Assembly: GCA_001630475.1 (NCBI GenBank)
Contig: KV419400.1
Location: forward strand, 434,940-498,939
Origin: Sistotremastrum niveocremeum HHB9708
Lineage: Eukaryota > Basidiomycota > Agaricomycetes > Sistotremastrales > Sistotremastraceae
Direction of reading: 5' to 3'
DNA length: 64,000 nt
This document shows, piece by piece, positions 37,283 to 48,300 of this stretch (position 1 is the stretch's first letter; the number at the start of each line of letters is the position of its first letter). The notes under the pieces were generated by a model, which searched no databases, was not told the DNA's origin, and saw nothing but the letters and a program-made list of their open reading frames with translations. A program made the position numbers and the translations under genes.

Positions 37283-38877
37283 TTAGGGGGAGGTCTTTCT
37301 CCGTTTGAGAGTTGGGCTGGCAAAGTCAAAGTCATTGTCCTCTCTGTCGCGAGGAGACTTGACCAGTCGCGGAGACGATGTCGTGTGTTCAGGGCCGAGG
37401 GGACGACTAAAAAGTTTGGGTTTTTTCTCCAATTTTGGTGAGATCACCGCGTAGCGTGGGTCTTCAAACATGAAGCCCAATCCAACATGGGCACCACGTG
37501 TAAGAGGTTTAGAGTGTGGTTTACGCTCGACCGGTGGGCCTTCGACAAGATCTTCGAGATCGTGTAGGAAATCGTTGCAAGGATCGGGAATGTCGAAATA
37601 TTGATTCAATAAAGTGTTGATTTCGGGGTCAACTTCTTCTTCAACCTGCTCTCCGGTTGACGACCAGGAAGAAGAAGCGGACAGAAAGGATGAATCCCCA
37701 GATACATCCGCGAAATCATCTTCGCCGAGAAACTCTCCCGAATAACTCCGCATATCTTCAAAGGCGCCCGACGCACTATAAAACGAACTGTCTTGGCTAA
37801 GATCGCCTAAGAATTGAAGAGACGCGACGCCGAGGACTGGACTGGATGATGGAGGAGGATATGATCCGTCGTCTCGCTCAGTCGCTGCGGCTCGAAGCAG
37901 GACGTTCAATGCTGGTGCCGCAGGTTCACAGAAAGTGTGATCATTGAAAGGGTATTTCAACGCGTTGTCCAGTGGAACCTTCTGGCGAGTATGAGTGAAT
38001 TGAGGTGTCTTTGAGGGATCGTATGGGGAAGGCGGAGTAGGTTGGCATTCTCCGTCACTTGAATCACCAGATGCGTGGGGGAATGGAGTCTGAAGGAGCT
38101 GAGGAGCCGAAGGTGGCTCGATCTTGGGATATACAGGAACGCCACCATAGACGGTGGCTACCCCCACTTTGAAGTTTCCATCAGAGAAACCTTGAGCGTG
38201 GTTTATCAACTGACTACGCGATAAACCGCCCTTTCTCCTGTGAGTACTGCTCGGAGCTTTGTTCTCGTCTAAAGGCAAATGAGGAGCCAGCACACAGTCT
38301 TTCACAGGTACATACTGGGCAGTTTGGACTTGTCAGTCATCTCGCGTCGATTTCGCATCGCGACCTTGTGCTTATCAAAGACATGTCTTCGCCACATGCT
38401 TTTCGCGTTAACGCCTCCATAGGTTCGGCGGCAGAATGTGCAGCGTAGTCTGTTCTCCTCTTTGTCCTTATCTATCTCAAAGGAGATGCCGTTCTTTGTC
38501 TTGGGAGGGCACCATCCTCTGGGAGGCTCTAGTTCGGTAGGGTAAATCGGCGCGCCTTCGTAATTCCAGTCCTTCTCGTCGAGGAACCACTCGGTATGTT
38601 CAGCAAAGACTCTGTAGTGGGACATCTGCTCGCTCAAAGGCGGATGAAAGAATGTCGCAGTGGCATCGTGTGGGGACGGGTCCATTGGAGGAATGGGCAC
38701 TCCTGGCGCGCGGTTTGCATGAGAGTTCGTCGTACTGGAACGAGAGTTACAGGGGCGAGTCGCTGTGACATCAGGCGCAGAGTTATTCGGCTTGGACGTG
38801 AGACGTCCACTGGAGGTCGAGTTAGGACGCGTCTGAAACCAGTCGCCATTATGGATGGTTTGCGTGGTGGACGCCAT
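37283..38877 (-). CDS. Hypothetical protein with one C2H2-like zinc finger
   Basis: Two exons (38877-38316 and 38268-37283) joined by a 47-nt intron give 515 residues. Residues 146-170 carry CTFC then HVFDKH in a C-x2-C-x15-H-x4-H spacing (C146, C149, H165, H170), a single variant zinc finger. It is followed by a basic patch (KVAMRNRREMTDKSK). Before the finger lies a conserved-looking block EHTEWFLDEKDWNYEGAPIY. The C-terminal two thirds is disordered, acidic and serine-rich (VSGDSSFLSASSSWSS) with a basic end (TLKRRKTSP) that could be a nuclear signal. A DNA-binding regulator is plausible but not shown. I do not recognise a named family. Confidence 0.8.
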
Positions 38878-39344
38878 TGGCCGATGAACGCGTCTAATGA
38901 ACGAAAGGCGGTGAGAGGGAGTCAGACTAGCAATATTTCTTACAGCCTACACGCGAATCGAGTTCCGATAAAGTCACGCTTGCGTTCTTGTTGTGCTTAA
39001 ACGGTATCCAAGAATGAGTTGTAGCACTGTCTACAGTATGATCCAAGAAACGACGGCCTAGTCGTGGGGAGGCCCTTGGGGGGAAGCGGGAGGGGATGGG
39101 AGGGAGATGACGGGAAGAGACAAGGGCGAAGCGGCTCTCGTCACGACCCGTACGTAGTGATACCCCCGGAGAATTTTCAATCTCCGCTGTTTATCGCGCG
39201 TCACCAAACAAACACGACGCGGTGAGCATCACGTGATCTTCAGGATATCTTTCCTTTCTGAGACGCGTAATTCGAGACGCGAAGCTTTGCGTGCATTGCG
39301 AAACACAAGAAAATGCAAGGATAGTACAAGGAGAAATCGTAGAA
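38878..39344. other. Promoter-side intergenic region
   Basis: About 470 bp upstream of the C2H2 gene and downstream of TTC1, both on the minus strand. Contains G-rich runs near 39060-39110 and no recognised gene. Confidence 0.5.
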
Positions 39345-40402
39345 TCATTTAACAAAATTCATCGAATATCCACCCTGACCATTTGGCTCAAACTTGAAGT
39401 TATTGGTGGATAAGCCAAAGTTTCCTGTCATATAGACGGGTCAGCGACTGGGAGCTGCACAAATGTAAGGCTGCCTGCGTACCTAGGAAACTGTTCCCCA
39501 GATCTTTGAGCTTTCCCATCATTTCGTCGGTCTCCTTCTTCTGAGCAGCTTTACAGCGAGGCTCTATCCCTCGAAGTGCTCTTTTGATCTGAGGCAGACG
39601 CGAATCAGAAGGCTCTAGAATCTCCTGTAATCGCGTGTAATCTGAATCACGGGATGTTTTAGAATGTTGACTTGAATGGGCTGTATAACTCACCTTCTTG
39701 AGCCGAAGTCAAGGAAGACCAAGTCCCCAAGGCGTCATTAGATGTAGCACGTCGATAAAGAGCTTTGATGTATGACGGGTCATCAGCGAGTGCCTCTGTG
39801 CAAGATTTAACTGCATCCTCAAGTTTCTCCTGCGAGTAGCTATTATGTTGAGAGTCTGAATATACAAAAACAGCTCGTACCAATTTCACATAGCAAGCCC
39901 CAATGTTACCGTTCAAAATCGATCTTGCTTTCCGACACTCTAACTCCAGTTCGCTGAGAGGCTCCAGGTTCTCAGGGGTCGGTGAAGCTCTTTGTTTCCC
40001 TTTGCCCTCGATAACTTCCTGACCGGCTGTATCATCCGGCGGCAAATCCACAGGAGCCTTGCTGCGAGGTCGTTTAGGAAGTCGACCCAATGCAGAACGG
40101 TATTTCTGTAGTGCTTGATCCCATTCACTTGCAAGGAAGTGAATCGTCCCTTCCTCTTTCAATTCAGCGGAATCGCGCAGACACACCTATTCAAGAGCAT
40201 CTCATTCATTGTCGATGTCTTTCGACCAGATGGTGAAGCCTCCTACGCGTATTTCTTCATCGGACAACACTTTGGTAGTTTGGACGGCATTTCCTTCGTG
40301 ATCTTTCTCTATCGCCTTGTCCTCGTCGTTCGAATAGTCGGAATGGGCTGACTGGAAATCTTCATCCTCAGAAGATGAATCTGACGCGTCAGAATGTGAC
40401 AT
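39345..40402 (-). CDS. TTC1: TTC1-like tetratricopeptide-repeat co-chaperone
   Basis: The N-terminus MSHSDASDSSSEDEDFQSAH is acidic. After an intron, ELKEEGTIHFLASEWDQALQKY begins a TPR block, continued by ILNGNIGACYVKL, then KLEDAVKSCTEALADDPSYIKALYRRATSNDALG. This order of three TPRs matches animal TTC1 and its fungal relatives, thought to be adaptors for Hsp70/Hsp90 or for Ras-type partners. The C-terminus has MGKLKDLGNSFLG then NFGLSTNNFKFEPNGQGGYS, the conserved TTC1 tail, on a last exon after a 57-nt intron. About five exons. The start codon is only 63 bp from the divergent CDC26 start. Confidence 0.88.
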
Positions 40403-40465
40403 CAGATAACAGAAGGTGGCTATTTGCACTTCTTTGTCGAAGGGTTGCCAACCGCTCACCACATC
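40403..40465. promoter_or_regulatory. 63-bp divergent intergenic gap between TTC1 and CDC26
   Basis: The two start codons face away from each other with only 63 bp between them. Either one bidirectional core promoter serves both, or the transcripts begin inside each other's coding regions. No TATA box is visible. Confidence 0.5.
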
Positions 40466-40672
40466 ATGATTAGACGAAATCCCACTTTGATTCCTCTCTC
40501 TGACCTCGACGTGCAGGACATGAGGTCTTTTATCCAAAGGCAGAAAGACGCAGCCGTGAATCAAACTGAACCAGCGCAGTCTAGTACGAGTACCGGCCAC
40601 TCCACATTTGCTGGAACGGCCGGGCCAGTGCGAACAAGAGAGGCTCGCGAAGAGCGACTAGGTCTCAAATGA
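40466..40672 (+). CDS. CDC26: Anaphase-promoting complex subunit Cdc26/Hcn1
   Basis: A single exon encodes 68 residues starting MIRRNPTLIPLSDLDVQDMR. This matches the N-terminus of human CDC26 (MLRRKPT) and S. pombe Hcn1 (MLRRNPT), which packs into the TPR groove of APC6/Cut9 and stabilises it. The C-terminus TREAREERLGL matches the second conserved block of the family. Length is close to the usual 80-85. The frame extends 14 codons upstream, but the ATG at 40466 puts the RRNPT motif at its required N-terminal place. Such a small gene is easily missed in annotation. Confidence 0.9.
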   Translation: MIRRNPTLIPLSDLDVQDMRSFIQRQKDAAVNQTEPAQSSTSTGHSTFAGTAGPVRTREAREERLGLK

Positions 40673-41001
40673 AATCCGAAGTAGACTGATGTCTCTGTTA
40701 TGTGCTATTCGACTAATCGAGATGTCAGTATCTCGCGCATCCCCCCCTCTCATATTCTCAACTACCACAATGGGCCTGCCCCGAATGCTTCTCGGATGGA
40801 TCACATTGAGATTCTTTGTCCCTGGCCTTTGGTATTACAGAGGTTGACCTGGTCCCTATTTGAAGAGCGAACGAGCTTGTTCAAAATCGTGTTGCATTGT
40901 AGAGATACAGTTTCAGAATCAAGTGTCAGTCATCTATGTCGTTGAAAATGCGAAAGAACCAAGAAACAAAAATGAAGCGAAACCTTGACCGTTTACGATG
41001 T
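40673..41001. other. Convergent 3' intergenic region
   Basis: Between the CDC26 and MFS stop codons. Nothing else recognised. Confidence 0.55.
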
Positions 41002-42910
41002 TCAACTCCTGCGGCCTGCCTTCCTCTGTCGCGCAGCTCTAAACTTATACCCATACATCATCTCATAGTAGCTCAGAGGATAGGACAGTAAGCAGATACC
41101 GGCGAATAATACAAATGTCCAGCCTGGGTTCAGTGCATCGATGATCAGTTGCTCTACTGCCACGAGAGCAGCACCAGCAGAACAGCGGAAGAGATTGTTC
41201 TAGACTACTGGTTGAGCATGGCTGATGATACACAGAACAGTTACCTACCGCGGCCGTGATGGAGGATCCTTGACTCGGAAAAAGGTCCATGATAAGATTC
41301 TGATGGGTGTTCATGATACCGATAAAGGACCATCCAACTTCCCGCAGGTCAGACAGAGAATATTGATGTTTGAGATCACTTACTGAAAAAGGTGAGGACC
41401 AACGGAACAGCGATATGAACCTTGCTCTCCAGAGACCATCCGTAGCCCACGACGCAAGCCAAAAACACCGCTAGGTTTATAGGTGTCATGCTGAGACGTG
41501 CTCGTTCTAAGGGAAAGTCAATGTCCATTTTCTGTTCGAACGGGGTAAGGCTTTTCTCGTCTTCATTGTCCAAGGCCTGCTGAGCCTTTTTGGCCTTGTA
41601 TTTCTCGTCAAGAGCGCGGTAATGTTTGTCAAGAAGTTTTCCTGTAAGCCAAGCGCCTGGAATGCAACCGCCGCCGACAGCAATGAAACACAGTCCAATA
41701 TCGGTTTGTGTGAGATATGGATAGGTCTGCTGGAATAAGATAGAGATGGTAGTCGTGACACCGTAAAAGACCGAGTAGACGATAGCGTTGAAGGTCAGGA
41801 TAAGAAGGACGTCTATGTTGAGGTAAAGTCTCAAAGGATTCGCGAGTGGCTTTTGAGGAGGCCGCTCAAGATTAGAAGAGCCAGAGCGTTTGCCAAACTG
41901 AAAGACAGGTCGGCTAATACGAGGCGCTGGTATCGAGCCGTCGCCGACAAGGCTTCGGAGAGTCTCTGGCAGAATACTGGTGATAATAGGATTAGGATGC
42001 GATCCTGTTGTCTCAGGGGGAATGACTGACAGGACGATGACAAGCAACACTGCGCCGGAAAATATACAGATGAACCAAAAAATGGCTCTCCATCCCAAAC
42101 TTCCACTCAGAGCTCCTCCTATAACAGGACCGAGGCACGGGCCAACCATAGGTCCCTATGTTCTGTGAGTGACAATTTCATCAAAAATACAATGGATGAT
42201 CAGGCATACCAGTGTATACGCGCCAAGAAACATCCCACGTTCCGAAGGGGGTGCGATGTCAACAATCAAGCCAGCAGCCAGAGCGACCGTACTAGCGCTC
42301 CCCGCCGCTTGGAAACATCGAAGTAAGAGTAGCAGCCAGTACGCATTGGTCGGCACGAGGGCCAACCCGACGCAAGACAGACATAGCAAAGCCATACACA
42401 AAATGAAAACAATTCTACGGCCGTATCGGTCCCCAAAAGGAGCCCAAAATACAGGTGCTAAGCCATGTTCAAGTCAGCACCGGATCGTTCAGAGACGAAT
42501 GATTCGTACAGATGCCTTGAAAGATCATATAAGTCGTAACAGTGAGATTTATCAATTCTAGAGATTTGTTGAATTCTTGTGAAATGATGGGGAGTGCAGG
42601 AAGGTATATATTCGCTGTCAAAGGGCTGAGGTGAATTACAGTAAGTCATGATGCCCGACGTCATAATTCTCGTGTGCCGCTCTGCGTACCTGAGTAGAGC
42701 TGAAAGACTCCCGAGAAAAACGAGAAACCATTTTTCTCGTCGACTGAATATCGAATAACTGGCATCTGAGTTAACGTCCTTGTTGGTACCAAGCTCCTGT
42801 TTAGGGTCGTTGGAATGCGTAGGGGAAGCTGCTTCAAGATCTGCGTCCTCAACACCGGACGTTCGCTGAGACGTCGAAGAATCAGGACTGTCTGTCATCT
42901 CTGAGACCAT
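41002..42910 (-). CDS. MFS transporter of the DHA1 drug:H+ antiporter type
   Basis: After an acidic N-terminus, EKWFLVFLGSLSALLSPLTANIYLPALP is the first helix and loop of fungal DHA1 proteins. APFGDRYGRR is the loop 2-3 signature. CFQAAGSASTVALAAGLIVDIAPPSERG and MVGPCLGPVIGGALSGSLGWR are helices 4-5, the latter carrying the antiporter motif C (GPxxGG). A large cytosolic loop with PPQKPLANPLRLY separates the halves. Helix 11-12 and the tail end QRKAGRRS. Export of small molecules, with polyamines or drugs as known substrates of relatives, is inferred. The ATG at 42910 is the likely start, with another at 42898. About six exons. Confidence 0.9.
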
Positions 42911-43255
42911 TGATTCCACTGGATAGGACCGTAGATGAGAGCAACAGCAGAGCTGGCGCTATGAGAACGCTCAAGGCATGCATATGGATATCCTCAACGA
43001 TGGAAGCGGTATCACGGTGTGGTGCGGCAGAGCCGGAGACGGCATCGGAGGTGCCGAATCCTCGATCGTCCGACAAAATTCGGCCGAGCGTAATCTCTTT
43101 TTTTCACACGCTCCCCGACTTCGCCGTCTGACATGCATCTGTGCTCGGGATCTAACTTGGACTCTGATACTGTCCACGAACCCATCATTATATTGTACAT
43201 GAAGAAATTCAGTCTGCAATATAGATAACTCTAGTAGCTGAGTCCCATGGCTGCT
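42911..43255. other. Intergenic region upstream of MFS gene
   Basis: 345 bp between two minus-strand genes. Short frames on both strands show no motif. Confidence 0.5.
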
Positions 43256-43620
43256 TCACTTGGTTCCTTTGACTTTGACTCCGCCAGGAGGGTTCTTCAC
43301 TACAGGCTTGTTTGGCTTGCTATTGCCTCGAGGCAATAGCTTGTCAACAAACTCATCTATTTCTCTAAGGTATCTTGTTAATTGGACTCTTTAAGAAAGC
43401 TGTCAACATACTGTTCTCGATGGGATGGACGCTCCGATTTGAGGTCACTTGCATGAAGGGACCACGTCTCGTCATCTTTCATGATGATGATGCAAGGTGG
43501 CCCGTCAAGTGCATTGAAATTCTTCATTGCAGAGGTTTCCTTCCTGGTAGCTTGATGATGAGATGCGTCTCCCGAAAGCTCGTCAACTACTCACATGGGT
43601 TGTTGAAGTTGTGCGTCCAT
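43256..43620 (-). CDS. Unrecognised 88-residue protein, three exons
   Basis: Exons 43620-43595, 43543-43412 and 43364-43256 are joined by introns of 51 and 47 nt with GT-AG ends and in-phase joins, giving 89 codons including the stop. The ATG sits in a near-ideal context (GCCACCATGG), and a TATATAAAT motif lies about 45-50 nt upstream. The protein has a hydrophobic strand (PPCIIIMKDDETWSLHASDL), a charged helix (REQEIDEFVDKLLPRG) and a basic, Pro/Gly-rich tail (KPVVKNPPGGVKVKGTK). There is no signal peptide or membrane helix and only one Cys. I do not recognise a family. The regular splicing, Kozak context and TATA box argue for a real, possibly strongly expressed cytosolic protein. Confidence 0.72.
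43319..43340. repeat. Perfect 22-bp palindrome inside an exon
   Basis: GCTATTGCCTCGAGGCAATAGC reads the same on both strands. It lies inside exon 3 of the 88-residue gene, encoding part of DKLLPRGNSK. Its centre is CTCGAG. Confidence 0.9.
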
Positions 43621-43663
43621 GGTGGCTTTTTGCTTTTGAAGAGGCTAGTCTCGTTTTACTCAC

Positions 43664-43672
43664 ATTTATATA
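43664..43672 (-). promoter_or_regulatory. TATA box of the 88-residue gene
   Basis: TATATAAAT on the minus strand, about 45-50 nt before the start codon. Spacing leaves room for only a short 5' leader. Confidence 0.5.
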
Positions 43673-45372
43673 GAAGAGCAGCAGTGCTTTCGCTCTGGCG
43701 CGCAGTAGATCTGTTCTCTGTACGCGCTATCCACAGGCCGAGTCATGTCGCCTGGCTTCCCTGATAATGCTGCCACAGTATTGGGGCGGAGACAATGGAT
43801 GAACTGACAGCTGACAGTCACTTTGCATAATCGGTTGTCTAGCAGATAGAGACGTAACCCGATCTCCCCCCGGTTTCAGACTATGACTATCTAACAGTAC
43901 GCACATCCTGACATGTCATTTTCTTTATGGAGTCATATGGACCACTTTCACCTTTCCAAAACTAGCATACTGACGAGTTCAGTGCGAACTGTACGCCCCG
44001 CGGAGGGCTGTATATTCACTCAATTATCCAAGACACGCGATGCAGTGACTCAAGAAAATGGACTCGGTAGAGTTCGTGTCTGTGCTAGCCTCCCGACTGC
44101 GCAGGAACGGCGAATCGGCCCAAAAAATACAAGGCTTCACTGAGGTTGTGCCACCCGAACCTGGCCTTGTTTCTATGAGTAGGGATGTTCTGATACAGAA
44201 TGCATCAAGTTGAGTTATAATCCTTAGATTTCATCCAAATTTCGTTCAGATGGAGAGTGCGCTCAGACCTTACTATATCAACCAAGTACTGCAACCGTTG
44301 AGCCACCAGATACCCGACTTGTCTCGACCGGATACTTCAGTTAACCGACCGGTTCGCGTCCCTTTCCTTAGTCGAGATTCGACATACCTTTCTGCTCAGT
44401 CAGCTGGAGGCGTGTTTGAACTTCGGAATACGAGCTGCCTCTCGGTATATCGTGATAATGTTCTGCCTGCGCTGCACGCCCGATGCCCGATCATATTCCC
44501 AACCAAATGATAGCACAGTCAGTGTGTACATTCAGGCCGCGTTGAGGCATCAATAATGTAGTGCAGTTGGAACAATCTGTTTGGACTGTTGTTGTCAACT
44601 TGTTGATATAGCAATGCGCCGAGGCCTCCTGATGCCCATCAAGTCAGTGGCGAGTTAGAGGGGCTGCAACAACTCGGGGTTCTATGCTACAGCCTATTTT
44701 CCATCAGATGGTTCAGCTACTTTTACCACTTTGAGCGGAACGAAACAGTGTTGTAAATCTATCGAATTTTCTCCCGGGGCTCCGACCGCTGCTTCCGGAT
44801 AAGGCAAGAGTTGAGCCGGAAAGTACCCGGCATCGGCAAATCGGTAGCGGAAATCAACTACCTGCTCTCATGTTGCTGTTCCCTACTTCGGGCACTTTGC
44901 TGCATTTCTTGTACAAACCTATTAGAGGCGGGACAATGCTCGGTATTCCGACCAAAGAAGTGCCAGCGAGCAAGCAGTCAACGACTTCACTTCACCCGTG
45001 AACCGCAATACGAAGTGTGGACAAACGAAAGCGACGAAACCTTCGCCTCCCCGACTTGCATCCGCAGATTCTTGGCTAGCATATGGACGGACCATGTCGC
45101 TCTACATTCTCAAAATCGATGCCATAGATGACATTGCGATCGTTATCTCTCGTCACTCAAGAGCATACCGAGCCCCTGCCAGTGATTTTCCGTTCCCCTC
45201 CTCAGTCGTTCTAGCCATTTGTCCGTGAACGTCTTGAAATCGCCTATGTCTTGCCGTGGTTCGTAATTGCAAGAAGAAGGTCTCGTGAGCAATAATTTAA
45301 TGTTCGTTTGCTATAAGCGTGCTCGAGACATTGCATATCCCGGACGAACGACGCTGTCGCGCACCGACCACT
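43673..45372. other. Long intergenic region upstream of beta-glucosidase
   Basis: About 1.7 kb between divergent genes, probably holding the regulated promoter of the beta-glucosidase. Open frames at 43913-44143, 44250-44510 and 44811-45131 have no motif or exon chain. A CTATAAG motif lies about 60 nt before the beta-glucosidase start. No repeat ends were seen. Confidence 0.45.
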
Positions 45373-48300
45373 ATGCGTCTCTTCCTTGTCGCATCGGTGG
45401 TAGCATTTCTCCCACTCGTTAGTTCTCAAGCAGGGAACTATCAACAATGTGGCGGAATAGGGTGGTCAGGTTTCTATATTCCCTTTGGTAGCTTTCAATT
45501 CTTTCATTGATCCCTTTCGAAGGTGCCACTACCTGCTCTTCGGGATGGGTCTGTACAGTCCTGAACCCATGTCAGTACTTGAAAAATAATAATAACTCCT
45601 TTCCCAAAAATGACATTGTCCAGACTATTCCCAATGTCTTCAATCCTCCTCCACCTCTTCATCCACATCCACCTCGAAAAGCACGAGTAGCACCACAACA
45701 TCTAGCACCACGAAGAGCACGACAACTTCAAGCAGTACCACTTCATCGACGTCAAAGTCGACCTCTACCTCTACCTCCACATCGACCTCATCTTCAACCA
45801 CATCCACTACCACGTCAACAAGTGAGATAATCGCTCTTTAGCACCTATAAAACCTAATCCATAATAGCGAGCACGACTTCGACGACATCAAGTTCCACAT
45901 GTGAGTGATGATCATGCCAATTTATGAAAGATTCTCATGATTCGATTGACAGCGACTTCGAAGAGCTCAAGCACCACCAGTAATGCGTATTCAGATGCTG
46001 TCTATCAAAGCGCTGATAAATTCTCTTAGCATCAACTACAAGTACTTCAAGTACCGCTTCTGGTACGACAAAATTTGTTTGATTGGTATATATCAGTATT
46101 TATCGTCCTCCCAGCTACGGGTGCTTGGGCCACTGCGTATACGAAGGTCGGTAGTTATGTATAAACATATGTTCTGTTTCTGATATTATGCTTCACAGGC
46201 TCAAGCCGCTGTGGCCAAGCTTTCGCTGCAAGACAAGGTGAATTTGGCAACAGGTGCGTAGCATTCATGTTGATATCTGCTCTTCTATTAATTCATTTGC
46301 CACCAGGCGTGCAATGGCAGAAAGGGAATTGCGTGGGCAACACTCCTCCTATCTCGTCAATCAATTTCCCGGGACTCTGCTTGGAAGATAGTCCTCTGGG
46401 TGTCAGATACGCCGACTACGTTTCCGCTTTCCCTCCTGCTATCAATGTCGCTGCAACGTAAGGATATTTCTAGCTTTCGCCCTAGGAGATTGACGGCGTT
46501 GGCTGTTTGAATAGGTTCAACCGTACATTGATGAACGCCCGAGGTGTGGCTATGGGTCAAGAATTCAGAGGGAAAGGAGTCCACGTTGCTTTGGGACCGA
46601 TGTAAGCTTGATTCAATAAGCCAACTGCAGACATGAACACTAATGGAGCGGATAGGATGAATCTGGCTCGAGCTCCTGCTGCTGGTCGCAATTGGGAAGG
46701 GTAAGCGCCCACCGTCTTCCGCGCTTCTTATACTAAGTAATAAAACAGCTTTGGCGCTGACCCCTACCTTTCTGGCGAAGGGGCATATCAAACAGTTCAG
46801 GGTGTGCAGTCTGTGGGTGTGCAAGCATGTGCGAAGCACTACATCAACAAGTGATTATTTCTCTGGAGCGGTGATCCTCAAGCTAACAGTCATGATTCGT
46901 TCAGCGAACAGGAACATTATCGTGATTCGAGTTCATCGAATGTCGATGATCGGTGATTGCCATCCCCTTGCCGAGAACTGCGCTGATTGACTGACTCACT
47001 GCGTAGTACCCAGCATGAGCTGTACCTCGCCCCTGTGAGATCCTTTCTCTTCCAGTGTTCGCTCGATATTCATTCAACATCGTAGTTCCTGAAAGCAGTG
47101 CAAGCAGGGGTGGCATCCGTCATGTGCAGCTACAGTGAGTGTGCTTCTTGTTGACTATCAATGACTTCTGATACTGACACTGGCATGTTTGATGTGTAGA
47201 TCAAAGTATGTTTTTCTTGACTCGTCATGTTTCAACTCCGCCTAAGCTCTGCACCCCTAGTCAATGGTTCCTTTTCTTGCGAAAACAGTGCCACTCTGAA
47301 TGGTCTGCTCAAAGGAGAACTCGGGTTCAAAGGCTGTGCGTACACGTTCTTCGTTCATGAGTCGGACATATCTTTACCTGTTGTATCCGTCATAGACGTG
47401 ATGTCAGGTGCTTCGCGATCTTCGCTAGCAAAGCTGGCCGATCGCTAATTCGTTGATTTTGAAGATTGGTGGGCCACCCATTCCACTGGCGGAGCTACGG
47501 CAGGTTTAGACATGACAATGCCGGGGGACACAGCAGCCAATTCTGGCACATCGTGAGGAGGTCTCTGTAACATGACATTGGTATTTACATCTTCGGCACA
47601 GGTATTTCGGCCAGGCTCTCGTCAATGCGGTGAATAGCGGTCAGGTCGCAACCTCACGAGTGACGGTATGCTTCGTGTATCGCAAGCAAAGTGTATGCCT
47701 AATTCTGATGTGCAGGATATGGCCACAAGAATATTGGCGGCCTGGTATCTACTGGGACAAGACTCCGGATATCCCGCCGTCAACTTTGATGCCTGGAATT
47801 TGAACGCTGCTGTTAACACTCACGTCAATGTTCAATCGAATCACGGGACGTGAGTAGTGATGTCTCGTCCGTTTCACGGGGACTGTCTCAGTGCATGAAC
47901 TTGATTGATAGTCTTATCCGGCAAATCGACGCGGCATCAATGATCTTGCTCAAAAATACAAACAACTTACTACCGCTTCATAAACCTAAATCTCTCGGTG
48001 TGATTGGTACGCAAAGTCTACCTTTATTTCCAAAGCCCCTTTACCTACGTTCGCCGGTGCTCAGGTAGTGCTGCGGGCGCCAATCCAAGTGGCCCCAATG
48101 CGTAAGCGCTCATTTTCTGATGCGCTGTACTACTTGTTGCTCATCGAATATTGATCACTTTAGATGCTCAGATCGCAGCTGCGACACTGGTGTTCTGGGT
48201 ATGGGATGGGGTAGCGGGTTCGTTGTCGCTTTCCGTCTGAATTCTGATATTGATCGATAGGGGTTCTAGAACCGACAGTTACCCATATTTGACGACTGTA

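Noticed and set aside
37988-38340. Apparent break between the two frames of the C2H2 protein
   Set aside because: A normal 47-nt GT-AG intron joins them in phase, so the gene is not broken.
43913-45131. Three medium open frames upstream of the beta-glucosidase
   Set aside because: No motifs, no in-phase introns and different frames; treated as promoter region.
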